Shown in pieces: positions 11,401 through 22,830 of a DNA stretch of 64,000 nt. Where the stretch lies: positions 1 through 64,000 of the forward strand of contig QJPP01001590.1 in NCBI GenBank assembly GCA_003996215.1, written 5' to 3'. Numbering within the stretch: position 1 is the stretch's first letter; each line of letters starts with the position of its first letter. Source of the DNA: Jaltomata sinuosa. Its lineage: Eukaryota; Streptophyta; Magnoliopsida; Solanales; Solanaceae. The position numbers and the translations under genes are program-made. The notes under the pieces were generated by a model. That model was not told the origin of the DNA. It saw only the letters and a program-made list of their open reading frames with translations, and did no database searches.

Positions 11401-12311
11401 CTCCATAGCTACTGCCAAATACTCAGAAAACACCTGCTAGCTCGCTGCATCAACACCCACGAAGATACGCCATGAAATCGATGGGACAACCTACACCAAA
11501 ATGACGAGCTCGCGACGTAGAGCAACTTCCGTTAAACTTCCAAATTGAAAGGATCAAAGTCCATGGATTATTTATGAACTCTCCCTCTGATTTTCTAAGA
11601 ATTTTGGGTGAAAAAATGAGTTAAAACGAAGGAGAAATCAGCTTTTATAAGCTGAACCGACTTAGGATGTAGGCCCCACCTTGACGTGTCTGCTTACGCA
11701 GTCTTACGAAAATGTGAATATCTCTCTATTCTGAAGTCGTATGGATGAACGGTTTAGTGCTTTGGAAACCAGACTCGTAGACCTTCGATTTGGTATATTA
11801 GGGGCCCACTAACTCTTTATAGATAGGGAGAAACCCAAATTTCAAGAGAATTCCTTAAAGGAATTTACAATAACTTTTTCCGACTTTTGTTTTGCAACTT
11901 TCTTGAATTCAAAACTCATCATACGACCATTTTGCGATTATAATACCTCATAACATATCCTTCTTAGTATATTAGACTCCATTAGTCTTACCCCAAAGGC
12001 ACGGGTTACTTTAAACCTTCCAAATGGGCGAGGTGTTACACGAGGCATTTCTGTAACTCAAACTTTCGAGTAAGGAATTCCTTTGACCTAGAACCTTGGT
12101 TTAATTCTTTGATATTACCAAGAATGTTGTCGGAAGTCAACGATTTCCAAAGTTGAAGCTCTAAAATAAGAAACGGCCATAAAGACCAAACAAACGGCCC
12201 GGGCACCGAACTACCGCTCCCGACAAGCCATAAATGACTTGGGCCGCTACAAGTAAGCTCTAATGGTACAAGAAAGGCGAAAACGTGTAAATGACTGGAA
12301 GGGTCATTACA
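8425..12311 (-). repeat. D 3' LTR
   Basis: Starts TGTCACGACCCGATTTC and ends GGGTCATTACA. It is nearly identical by eye to 15738-19628, with single-base changes and small length differences in microsatellites. It contains a (GATAT)n run at about 9634-9655, a 46-bp minisatellite, and the TATA-like box at 11642-11649 (TATAAAAG on the minus strand). No coding potential and no palindromic cluster of the kind seen in the other LTR families. Confidence 0.9.
9993..10130 (-). repeat. 46-bp minisatellite, three units, in D 3' LTR
   Basis: Units begin AATCAAGTCT at 9993, 10039 and 10085, exactly 46 bp apart, and share GCCCCGCAGAGACTAGTA. The array has the same unit number in the other LTR, so it predates insertion. 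Confidence 0.9.
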
Positions 12312-14967
12312 TCATCCACTACTAAAAAGACTTTCATCCTCGAAAGTCAGGAAGGAAAAAAATACCAGAGATTTAAGGATAGCGGATACAACGCCTGCAC
12401 TACTCTCTCAGACAACCCGGGTAACCTTCGCGATCGGATGACACCCAATATAACAGAACCAAAGAAAGCAACCAAGCCTTAATTTCTTACTAGCACAGCT
12501 AGATTTCAACCTCCAAAGATCTGGCAACCTAAACTGAACCTCGAGAATCTTAACTGAAAATCACCTACACAACACCAAAACCAGAGCACCAAGGTTATCA
12601 ACACACAAAACTCGAATCCTTAAAACCATACCAATTTTACCAGAAAATCCATCAACCCAAAACTCTAACTTATGAACCCGTTGTTTCGCAAAAGCCCTTT
12701 TTTTAAATTTTGAACTGAATCCTTTAGCACCACAAAAAGGAATCTGCATACAAGCTGAACACTCAAACCACCCTCGAAGCATCAACTGACACACCAGAGA
12801 TCCATAGTTCCTGCTTATACTTTACCACGAACGAAGTCACCCATTGTACAAATGCACTTTAAGCCAAGATATAGGCTACTAGCCTTTGCCATCCAAGATA
12901 ACAACCCGTAGCATATCATTGAAATTAAAGTTACCTGCCTTGACTGACCACCAACCAACGAACGAACATTTTTTCTAACATCAAATTCGCTAATTGAACT
13001 GTGCCAGGTCTGAATCAGCTGAAAGTGAATGAACCAGGGCAATCTGCTCAAAAGACCCAAACCAAAACCATGATCCTGCAAGAAGTGTGGTAAGCCTACC
13101 ACGAAGTTTGTAACCATGAGCCAAGCTCTCTACTCTAGAAAACACTGCTGCTACTCCGAACACTCGAACACCATTTGAATGTGAAATTGCCTTACGTGTC
13201 TCACCTCAGGAAGAAGTCCATCGTGCCACGAATATCAAGTCCAAACACCCCGAAGGCAAAGGAAAAAGGTGCCTGGGGTTCAAAGTTACCATCTAGCCAT
13301 AGAAATTTTTGCATATACTTTCAATTCATTCCTTTGGCTCGAATCAACCGCTCTATTGGTTCTGCAAACAACCAACCACTTAGAAGCATATACCCTAACG
13401 AACTTCTCATCCATACTGGCCGAGTTTAACCAACACTAGAACCCCACATAAACAATAACTCCGGAGGAATCAATTAAACAAGCTTTCAAATCCTGGGAAA
13501 ACGAGTGGCTATTATCAGTCTCTATGTATCATCAGAGCTCAAAATAGCCTCGCTAGTCTTAACCCGCACAAGCTGACCACATAAAGCATACACCACTGCT
13601 GAAGCTCAAACTTATGCCGCTGAGTCTGTCCAACCATGGTAGAAGAACCTCGTACTAACTAGAACACTGCTGAAATCTAGAATATCTCACCTCTTGCAGA
13701 GGTTAGCCAAGGACTAGGTGTCCAAGGCCAATAGCCGCATCTACAACTGAAGTAAAAGAAGCTAAGTTGCCCGCACCCACTGCCTCCCGGCACTAGGATG
13801 CTGCAACCAAATAGAAATTGCAACAAACAATCTGATGTAACCTGCCAAGCCATGATTCTGAACCCCAACTTTCAAAACTACCAACTAAAGCCTTGGTCGA
13901 ACCAGGATGCTGCCTATGAACCTGTAAGAACCCAAGCCAACTAGGCCTGAATATGCAAATTCCCAACACCGCAGTTGCTACTGAAAAAAACAATCGATGA
14001 AAACTCACAACAATGTGTAGATGGCTGAATCGAATCATCGACACATAATCCCAAAGCAAACCTTCATCGCCACCTCAGGCAACTACGAGGACACATAACC
14101 ACAAACAAAGCGTCATCTCCCTTCTTTTTCAACTAAACAAACATGCTTCCTTAGCACATACTAAACCTTACAAATTCTTTCTCGAATAAGAACCTGAAGC
14201 CATTACCTTACTACTCATAGCTACACGTCAAATTCAATAAGGCAGGAGAAGAGTGGGCCAGATGCCCAACTCACCAGAAATGCCTACAAATACAAGCCTT
14301 ACCATAAGGTTATGATCAACACTTAGTCGAAAGTGCTTAAAGTTAAGACCCAATCACGATGCCAACATACAGAGCTCATCAAAAGAACTACGATCAAGAT
14401 TCGTTCCAACTGGAGCTAGGGATAGAATAAAACACCCAATGGACCAGGAAGTGGAGGAGACTATGGGAACAACCCACATACCTGCCAACCTCCTAAACTA
14501 ATCAACAAAGAGGGTCGACTCTAGACACTCGGGAGACCAAACCAATCTATGCACACTAGCATAACTAATATCTCCTAACTGAGGCAAAATCTCAACTCTG
14601 GCCCAACTATCGGTAATACACCAAACCATCACACGGATCTCTAGCCTAGGCAACAACCATCTAGGACCGCTCAACAAGGAAAACCCAACCAAAAGTCCAG
14701 AATCACAATGAAACAGGGGTAACCCAACTAGAAACAGAATAACAAGAACTACCCACGAGCTACAACTGCGGGAAAACACCTCTCAAGGCTAACTTACCCC
14801 CATCCACTACTAAAGAATAAACTACCAATAAAATAACATATCGGTACTACAATTCGGGTAGCCAAACAACTTAAAAAAATAGCAGGTAGGCATATAAGAA
14901 AATAAACGACAGAAGGGATAGAATCGCAACGCGAGCAGGACTATCACAAGTCGAAGTTAACAAAAGC
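12312..14967 (-). pseudogene. D interior with decayed pol remnants
   Basis: Immediately beside the 3' LTR, minus-strand codons read TFEDESLFSSG and then TGA (12312-12314), matching the last codons of family A pol. A second weak remnant at about 13690-13760 resembles the A2 linker after RNase H (A2: RPLVLDIQSLAN). Between and beyond these I find no reverse transcriptase, RNase H or integrase motif on either strand. The open frames here are short and without recognisable domains. The stretch is best seen as heavily decayed or replaced interior DNA. Confidence 0.5.
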
Positions 14968-15560
14968 CTAACCTGGAGCAACGATATCAGGAACCTCTAC
15001 CTCTGGCCCACCAAGAGGAGTATCAAGCTGATGGGATATAACTCTGGACTGAGTAGTCGAAACTAAAGGCCTAACCGGCCCTCGACGGGGACAATATCTA
15101 TAAAGGTAACCAATCTCTCCATAATGATAACAACCAGGCTGTCTGGGATACACAATCCTGGGGCAATTCCTAGCAAAGTGCCCATGCTCACCACACCAAA
15201 AACAGCCTATACCAGATGAAATCTGATGGGAAAATCTTGCCTCGTACTCCAATACCGACCGACAACCCTGTTGAAGAACTAGAAGCTCAACTATAACTAA
15301 AGCACCACTCATAGAACCAGGTACTGAAACACACACCGGAGGACTCAGAGTCCTAGCCACGATGTCCTGAAGCGCTAAGGTCGCTATAAATCCAGTCGGA
15401 GGTTGGGCTGACCCCACACCCCCTATCTAGTGGAGTAAACCCTCACTCTTGAGTCCTGGCACTGAGGGAAGCATTGAAGCAACAGACACAGAAGCCTTGG
15501 CACCAACCGCTATCATACTCGTATGAGGCATCTCATAATGAATGAAAAACCGAAGTTTAG
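14968..15560 (-). pseudogene. D gag remnant with two zinc knuckles
   Basis: A 149-codon open frame (14968-15417) keeps the gag phrase GCRSVLEYEARFSH. It then passes directly to a nucleocapsid zinc knuckle, CFWCGEHGHFARNCP, which has all four metal ligands. A second, decayed knuckle follows (CYHYGEIGYLYRYC), where a Cys and the His are Tyr. The capsid centre normally found between these parts is deleted. Further gag-like DNA without an open frame extends to about 15560. A complete knuckle could bind RNA, but translation of this remnant is unlikely. Confidence 0.7.
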
Positions 15561-15722
15561 AAGTCAATCGATCCCGGAACACACAAGGAGGAGCCAAGAA
15601 GATGAAACTTTTCCTAACAATGCCATGTAGCCTCCTGCAGATAGGATACAGACGTCATCGTACTGATCCACGAGACTCTACTTAGACACTTGCTTTTGTA
15701 CCATGACACCGGTGAACCTAGA

Positions 15723-15734
15723 GCTCTGATACCA
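15723..15734 (-). other. D primer binding site (tRNA-iMet)
   Basis: Minus strand TGGTATCAGAGC, three bases from the LTR edge at 15738. It is intact although the adjacent LTR terminus has changed from TG to TA. Confidence 0.85.
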
Positions 15735-17310
15735 AGCTATCACGACCCGATTTCTCAAGTCATGATGGCACCTACAATCCCCCAGTAGGCGAACCAATTC
15801 CCGTAGCCCAGAACGGTTAGTAATGGGCTACTACCTAACCAAAATGCACCAGCAAGCAAAAATTAACAAAAGCAAAACTCGAATATAAATACATAAAGGA
15901 AACTACACCAACCCCAAGACTTGGTATCAATAGTACAGAAGCTTCTAATAGGATACAAGTGCTAGTAGTAACAAAATACAACATAAATTGCCTCCGAAAG
16001 TACAAGGAGCAACAGTACAACAGATGAGATGTAGACAAGCCCCGACCGTCAGGCGCTCACCCTAATCTCAAAGATCCAAAAGCTGCATGAGTCTCCAACG
16101 TGATCAACAGCGAAAGCTCAGCTAATATCTGCACAAAAAAGTGCAGAAGTGTAGTATGAGCACCAAAACCATGGGTACTCAGTAGGTATCATAGGCCGAC
16201 TGGGCGCATATAAGATATAAAAGCAGTAAGTAACAGATAGCAAGAAAGCAGTCATAGAAGCCATAAGCAAGGCACAAGGAGCTAGCACAGATTATCCATA
16301 ACCAAGAGCTTCAAGTAACACATGCTAGCACATAGATACAATTTCACAGAATCACATGTGAAGGAAAGGAGAACGCACCTGGAGTCCTTGCACAACAATA
16401 TAAGTAAGTAGAGAGAGAGTTGAGAAAATGGCGATATACCGGTAACCTCAAGTTGAAGAAAAAGATGGAGAGTAGTCTAACATACTCAAAATGGAATCAA
16501 CCAGTATAAGGAAATCATAACACCAATCCAATCATATAATAGCATAACCAGGGAATCACCTAACAAGTACAACCCTAGGATGAAATAACTAGGCCACAAT
16601 AACTGAGAGATACCACTCAGCTTCCCACAAGAATAGAACTAGAGTCTCACACTCTGCTCAGAAGGCCACACAAAAGTGCCTCAATAAGATAGGACTCCAA
16701 AGCCCTCTCAATAAGCAAAAATCCCACAACCAAAGCCTCAACAGGATAGCCATCACTAATCTTTCAAGAACCGGGTGCCAAGATAAGCTCTTAATAAAGA
16801 CAGGAGTAAATATAGTGTACCTACAATCCCAACGGCCGCCCATAAAACCGAGGAACACAATCAAGTGAAAGCAAACCCTCCGGCATCCCATACTACCAGA
16901 GAATACACTGAACACACAACAAACAAGGGTGGAATCCAATGCATGATATGATATGATATGATATGATATGAAACAGAACCTCTGTATGTACCTCCTCTGG
17001 TGCCAATCGGGCCCAGCAGGAAGGTTCCATGGAAGGACTCAGCCTATATACCTCTACTCCACTGTATACCCTTCCCTCTAGCGCACGCAGCCCGAAGCAC
17101 CAGGCCCAGAGCGGCAAGGTCCATGGAGGTCCCCGACCCCATACTAAAACTCAGTATCAAGACATGTCATCCGGAAGCAAGTTCGGGGTCAAGATAGAGA
17201 CCCAGTCTCAAGTATGCATGCCCAGACCCCGTCCAGGACTAAAGTAATAGAAAATGCCTCAAAAACCCCTCCAGGGGTGCCCGAGCGTAACCGGGTCTAA
17301 AACTGTAGTA

Positions 17311-17448
17311 AATCAAGTCTAGTGCTCCGCCCCGTAGAGACTAGTATCAGTAATAAAATCAAGTCTGGTGCTCTACCCCGCAGAGACTAGTATTATTAAT
17401 AAAATCAAGTCTGGTGCTCTGCCCCGCAGAGACTAGTACCAGTAATAA
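17311..17448 (-). repeat. 46-bp minisatellite, three units, in D 5' LTR
   Basis: Counterpart of 9993-10130, with units at 17311, 17357 and 17403. Base differences between corresponding units are few. Confidence 0.9.
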
Positions 17449-18958
17449 AATCAGTGCAAAAACATCCAAAAATCCCCTTTTCTATCATCAACAGTGCCAA
17501 AAATGGGCCCCCAGGGCCATGCAAATTTAGGAAAACTGTTGGTAGTGGCTCACAGCCAAAACTGTAGTAAAACATGCAGGGGAAAACCTTTTTCATAGAT
17601 GATATGCTCGCACACAAATATAAAAGTAGCCCAACGGCTCACAACAATTCCTATCAGCCCTGCACAGGCCCAATAGCTACTCAGCATACATAACCAGCCT
17701 AAAAGGATAATCTTTATGTCTGGGGCACGCGGACATTCCCAAATAGCCCACCATCTATGTTCCAGAGTCAATACAAGGCCACACAGGACCATAAAAGTAA
17801 TATACATTACTACGCGAATACTACAAACAACGTATGAAATAGACGGACGAAAGGCGGACAAGGTCTGGGGTACCAACCTATAACAACCCATCCAAGGATG
17901 CTAATTAATGCAGTTATAGCCAATATACGCAGAGTCTAGATAGGGAAAAATCATAACCTACCTGTCAACCGATGACTAGCTGTGGGAACGGCATCGTCCA
18001 GACTCGAACAGCTCCAGGAAGCTCTGAATCACACAAAAGAAATACTTTCAACTAAAGCCCCAAAGGCTTCTCTATGAAGCCTGACCAACCAAGGTAATGG
18101 AACAATTTCTATAATCGACAAGGCTGCAAGAACGAGCCATAGCCAATTGATAAGGTGTTAATGTCACACTCGTGACCAGCCAACTCCAAAGCATAAAAAT
18201 GAGGCCAATAACAATAACAAATGGCAGATAAATCCAACAACAATACGTTAACCACATCTCCAAGGAGCGACGAGCTTCCGAAGCACTATTTCAAGGCATA
18301 CTTCACGTTTGTCCAATCCAATCACTATCATATGTGATCCCAAAAAGAATCGCACAATTTTCCAATCCCTCCAGCACCTTACCATAACCAGAACACCACA
18401 ACAATAACCAAACATAACAAGATAAAGGGGCTGTCCAAAGCCACAAATCCAAAATACCACTTCGGGGCTCAGAAATCCATAAAACAATACTAGAACATAT
18501 AATAACGAAGGAGGGTCATAGGGGAGAGATTTCCTTGACAAAAATATTCAATATCCCAAAATTAACAACCTGCCTCCTTGCAGGAACAACAAACAGATCC
18601 AAAATCAACAAGAAACTACTACAAGATATCGGCAACAACAACTTTTCATAACTAGAAGCTTAAAAGCTTGATCCAACAAATAGATAAGTATGCGGGATCC
18701 ATACCTCACCAAAATAACTCCATAGCTACTGCCAAATACTCAGAAAACACCTGCTAGCTTTCTGCATCAACACCCACGAAGATACGCCATGAAATCGACG
18801 GGACAAACTACACCAAAATGACGAGCTCGCGACGTAGAGCAACTTCCGTTAAACTTCCAAATTGAAAGGATCAAAGTCCATGGATTATTTATGAACTCTC
18901 CCTCTGATTTTCTAAGAATTTTGGGTGAAAAAATGAGTTAAAACGAAGTAGAAATCAG

Positions 18959-18966
18959 CTTTTATA
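18959..18966 (-). promoter_or_regulatory. Putative TATA box of D 5' LTR
   Basis: The minus strand reads TATAAAAG within the palindrome AGCTTTTATAAGCT, about 660 bp into the LTR. The same site is kept in the 3' LTR (11642-11649). It is the best TATA match in the LTR; the start site is not known. Confidence 0.5.
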
Positions 18967-20526
18967 AGCTGAACCGACTTAGGATATAGGCCCCACCTTG
19001 ACGTGTCTGCTTGTGCAGTCTTACGAAAATGTGAATATCTCTCTATTCTGAAGTCGTATGGATGAACGGTTTAGTGCTTTGGAAACTAGACTCGTAGACC
19101 TTATATTTTGTATATTGGGGGCCCACTAACTCTTTATAGATAGGGAGAAACCCAAATTTCAAGATAATTCCTTAAAGGAATTTACAATAACTTTTTTGGA
19201 CTTTTGTTTCGCAACTTGCTTGACTTCAAAACTCATCATACGACCATTTTGCGATTATAATACCTCATAACACATCCTTATTAGTATATTAGACTCTATT
19301 AGTCTTACCCCAAAGGCACAGGTTACTTTAAACCTTCCAAACGGGTGAGGTGTTACACGAGGCATTTCTTTAACTCGAACTTTCGAGTAAGGAATTCCTT
19401 TGACCTAGAACCTTGGTTTAATTCTTTGATATTACCAAGAATGTTGTCGGAAGTCAACGATTTCCAAAGTTGAAGCTATAAAATAAGGAACGGCCATAAA
19501 GACCAAACAAACGGCCCGGGCACCGAACTACCGGTCCCGACAAGCCATAAATGACTTGGGCTGCTACAAGTAAGCTCTAATGGTACAAGAAAGGCGAAAA
19601 CGTGTAAATGACCGGAAGGGTCATTACAAAACCCGTCGTGAGTGGCACCCACCAAACCCCCGGATGAGCGAACCAATAGAGTTCCACCCCTTGCCTAGAC
19701 CAACAGCCTAAAGCCAGCAAGCATAAATGTAAACTAGAAATCAAAGTAACCAAAACTAATCATTAATATAATCCTGCGGAAATTCCCACCTAGGAACTGA
19801 AAGTTATTGTACCAAACATCAATATCAAATCTAGAATACGGGGATGCAACCCCAAAAGATAAACTGAAATAGTTGTAAGTCCGAAACAATTGGACTGAAA
19901 CTCTAAGGATAACCTAAGGTAGCTCGAATCAAGCAGCTCACCCTTTTAAGTCAGAAATTGTCGGTGCTAGATGCGAGGTCGTGTCTCAGTCGCTGGTAGA
20001 TTTCCTGTACTCACTAAAAGAAAGACAAGTGCAGTATCAGTACACCACCACTGTGTACTAGTAGGATCATCAGCCAGTTTTCAAGTAAACAGTATATAAT
20101 TAGTACAACAATATCAAGTAAGGAGTATGGCAAACATGCAACAATAATCACAGGCACATCTAGCCTACAGGTCTCTATCTATCTTGTTACCGCATGAATC
20201 CATCTCTTACAGTTCTAATCCACAAACATATAACCATAACTGTCCTTTCCATCTAGCCCGAACCCACCCTGGAATCCACTCTAGACAACACCAAAGGTAA
20301 TTTATCAACCCGGCCTAAACCAATACCAACACAACAGTTATACAACAGTTCTCGGCCACTCAAGGACCATCAACAATAGCACCTTCAACTAGACAACCCG
20401 GTCCAATCACGGAACCAATAACAAGTATTAGATCCAGTAAAACAACCCGGTCCACTCACGGAACCAATATCAACAAATGCAATACAATAGTCAATAAAAC
20501 AATGCAAGATGCAATAAAGTAAACCT

Positions 20527-20678
20527 GTACCAGGCGTGGTACCCGTGCCAACCAAATGATATACCCATACCAGGCATGGTACCCGTGCCAACTATTTTGT
20601 TATACTCGTACCAGGTGTGGTACCCGTGCCAACCATGTGTTATTCTCGTACCAGGCGTGGTACCTGAGCCAACCGAAT
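20527..20678 (-). repeat. About 38-40-bp minisatellite in solo LTR B
   Basis: Four units containing ACCAGGCGTGGTACC followed by CGTGCCAACC. Homologous arrays lie at 3898-4030 (inverted), 24957-25107 and 39836-39987. Confidence 0.85.
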
Positions 20679-21404
20679 GTCAACAACCACATTCAATATA
20701 TGAACTCCCACAACTTGTAAAACCAACAAGTAAACCGTCCAACACAGACTGTAAACAGGAACCTAGACATTCCACACAATTTCCCTAAGCAATGTAATGC
20801 ATACAATCACTTAGACATGAGTACATCAATACACACATTCAAAGAAAATCATAAGCCATCACCTACCTCGAAATGTTCCAAGCTCTATTCGACCCGAGCT
20901 TTTTCGTGTTCTGGATTCCTCTCTTGTTCTTGGTCTAAGAACAACACATAATACATACCATTAATACACAAGGCCTGCACATTACCCGGATTATACCAAA
21001 TACCCACACCCTAGGCCATCCATGATCATCCCACCCTTTTCATGGGCTTTACTACCGTTAATTCTCCTAGTTCTATCATTTTTACGAATAAAAACAGGAA
21101 ATTAAACAACCTATGATCATTTTAATGTACTTTTATCAATGCCCAAGAACACACATGCTTGGAATCCCCTTCTTTTCTCGAATTCCACCATCCCAAGGTT
21201 ATTCTAACATTTCCCCAATTTCCCTCCTAGCAATTCTACAACATAGGAAACATATTACCTAGTTTGGGGAACGAAAGCCTTACCTTAGGGAAGATTTTTG
21301 ACGGGAGAATGAAGAAAATCCCCTGGAAATCGCCCAGCCCTTCTCAAAAACAAACTTGTGAAAACTGAATGTTTAGGGAGCTGTTTCTGCATTAAAAACC
21401 CATC

Positions 21405-21552
21405 GGCCCGCTATAGCAGTCCCCGGTCTGCTATAGCAGTCCCGCTATAGTGGTAGGCTGCCACTATAGCGGTCTTAAGTGGGTTGACCGCCCTTTGACC
21501 GCCGCTATAGAGGTAATTTCTACCGCTATAGTGGTGGCCGCTATCGCGTGTG
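21405..21552 (-). repeat. Palindromic-word cluster of LTR B (CGCTATAGCGG words)
   Basis: At least six copies of CCGCTATAGCRGT-like words in both orientations within 150 bp, several self-complementary (CGCTATAGCG). On the minus strand the cluster lies directly upstream of the TATA-like TTTTTAATG at 21391-21400. The position suggests a U3 enhancer or structured leader; the function is inferred. C carries the same words. Confidence 0.7.
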
Positions 21553-21912
21553 ACAATGCTAATCACAGATAGAAATACGGAACTCTGCCATTTTTGGCCA
21601 TTTCACAACACACTTGTTTCCCCCAATGTCCCGAAATAACCCCTTCACGTCAAACGCGATTTCGGGAGTTCTACTTACCCAAATGTGATTCTAAAAAGTC
21701 CCCCGGACTCCTTTATATCTTGGATACGTGGAAAACTAGCTCACTCCAAGACACCTAAATCCACTTTTACCCGGATTTCCCTACACTCTATCTCACTCCA
21801 AAACTGACTGAGGCTAGCCTGGCCCAAAATTTCAAACTCCCAAACTCAGAGTTTTCTAACTCTAAAACTTGGCATGATTGGTCTACCCATAACGACGGAC
21901 TTGGTCATTACA

Positions 21913-22830
21913 TTTTAAGTGTATATAAGTATTGTTTTTAGAAAAATGAAGATCTGGAGATGAAATTAAGTACTAAGGGATAAAATTAGAGAGTAATTGA
22001 TTGGAATAATGTGGAAGTTGTGTAAGCTTGTGAAAAGTTGCGAATGAGAAGTAACTTGTGAATTTGATTGCAATCTTGACTTTTTTTTCCAAATACTTTA
22101 CAACTTATCAAAATTCATGTTGTTGTAGTTTAAACAAACCCTAAATCAACTTTTTTTTTATCTTGCATTCACATTTTGACACTGTGTTCATAATCTTGAA
22201 CTTCTTTTAAATTATGAAATACTTTGTAGGTCCTTTTGGTGAATCTTTTATGTGTTTAATGAATGTTTTACTTAATATTTAGTTTCTTGTTGATGTGGTA
22301 GTTGGTTTATGAATGTTGTGGCAGCAATTAGTATTGGTTTGTGCTGTATTTGAATTAGTTTTGTAAAATGACAGGTGATGTATATTGAAAATACAGGTTT
22401 CTGAATCTGGAAAAAATATAGAAAAGCGACGGACAGGGACCCTTTTGTCCGTCGCTTTTCTGGAATTGTTTTAAAAAGAATCCAAAAAAGCGACGGACAA
22501 TGTCGCTTTTCTGGAAAAATCAATTAAATTTTTTTCAGAGAAGTGACAGACAATTGAGTCCCTGTCCGCCGCTTTGTTCTTCATGCTCAATAATAAAGCG
22601 ATGGACAACGTCACTTTTCTGGAAAAAAGTAAAAAATAAAATAAAAATCATGGCTTTTATATTTGCATCTATATCTATCGTTTTTAAAGAGACGCTGTCC
22701 GTCGCTTTTCCTAAAGCAATGAACTATTTTCCCACGAAAGTGAGTCCGTCGCTTTTCCATTGATTTTGGCCAATAAAACGATGGACAGTGTCACTTTTGG
22801 CCATCATTTTTCAGGCTTTTATTAGTAGTG
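21913..22830. repeat. CACTA-1 right part, subterminal repeats and terminus
   Basis: Resumes the 285-bp repeat broken at 8408. It then passes through AT-rich DNA (22080-22400) also present, reversed, in CACTA-2 at about 33715-33860. From 22425 come densely spaced motifs such as AAAAGCGACGGACA and TGTCCGTCGCTTTT, and the inverted-repeat tip ATTAGTAGTG ends at 22830. No gene was seen; short open frames here read repeats. Confidence 0.8.

Larger units (their letters stand above)
8425..19628 (-). mobile_element. D: LTR retrotransposon with gutted interior, complete ends
   Basis: Two LTRs of 3887 bp (8425-12311) and 3891 bp (15738-19628) flank an interior of only 3.4 kb. A 5-bp target duplication, AAACC, sits at 8420-8424 and 19629-19633. 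A tRNA-iMet primer site lies beside the right LTR, so transcription is leftwards. The interior keeps pieces of gag and the last codons of pol but no recognisable reverse transcriptase, RNase H or integrase. D could therefore only have moved with proteins from a relative such as family A, whose LTR ends it shares. Confidence 0.9.
15738..19628 (-). repeat. D 5' LTR
   Basis: 3891 bp, starting TATCACGACCCGATTTC (first dinucleotide mutated) and ending GGGTCATTACA. It is the promoter-bearing LTR of D because the primer site lies at its left edge and the element reads leftwards. It carries a longer (GATAT)n run than the 3' LTR (about 16944-16970) and the three-unit minisatellite at 17311-17448. Confidence 0.9.
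8409..21912 (-). mobile_element. B: solo LTR, split by element D
   Basis: LTR sequence occurs at 8409-8424 (TGTCACGACCCAAACC) and 19634-21912 (ending ACTTGGTCATTACA), about 2.3 kb when D is removed. Element D lies between, flanked by AAACC duplications that belong to this LTR. No internal domain or second LTR is present, so B is a solo LTR from unequal recombination. Flanks TTTTG (8404-8408) and TTTTA (21913-21917) look like a target duplication with one later change. Minus orientation follows from the position of its TATA-like box. Confidence 0.8.
5527..22830. mobile_element. CACTA-1: non-autonomous En/Spm-type transposon, split by nested LTR elements
   Basis: Right terminus: TTATTAGTAGTG ending at 22830, which reversed reads CACTACTAATAAAAGCC, a CACTA-type inverted repeat. 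Subterminal repeats of a GCGACGGACA-type motif lie at both ends. The left sequence from 5527 aligns with CACTA-2 read backwards from about 36475, i.e. about 125 bp in from the tip, so the left TIR has been displaced by A1. The transposon's own DNA is 5527-8408 and 21913-22830, about 3.8 kb. No transposase is recognisable. The two CACTA copies lie in opposite orientations. Confidence 0.85.

Noticed and set aside
12317..12329. CACTACTAAAAAG resembling a CACTA transposon tip
   Set aside because: It is the reverse complement of the last pol codons of element D (LFSSG) next to the LTR; there are no subterminal repeats or partner TIR.
13677..14059. Open frames in the D interior as possible captured host gene
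   Set aside because: No domain recognised; part resembles decayed family A pol. Too weak to call a gene.
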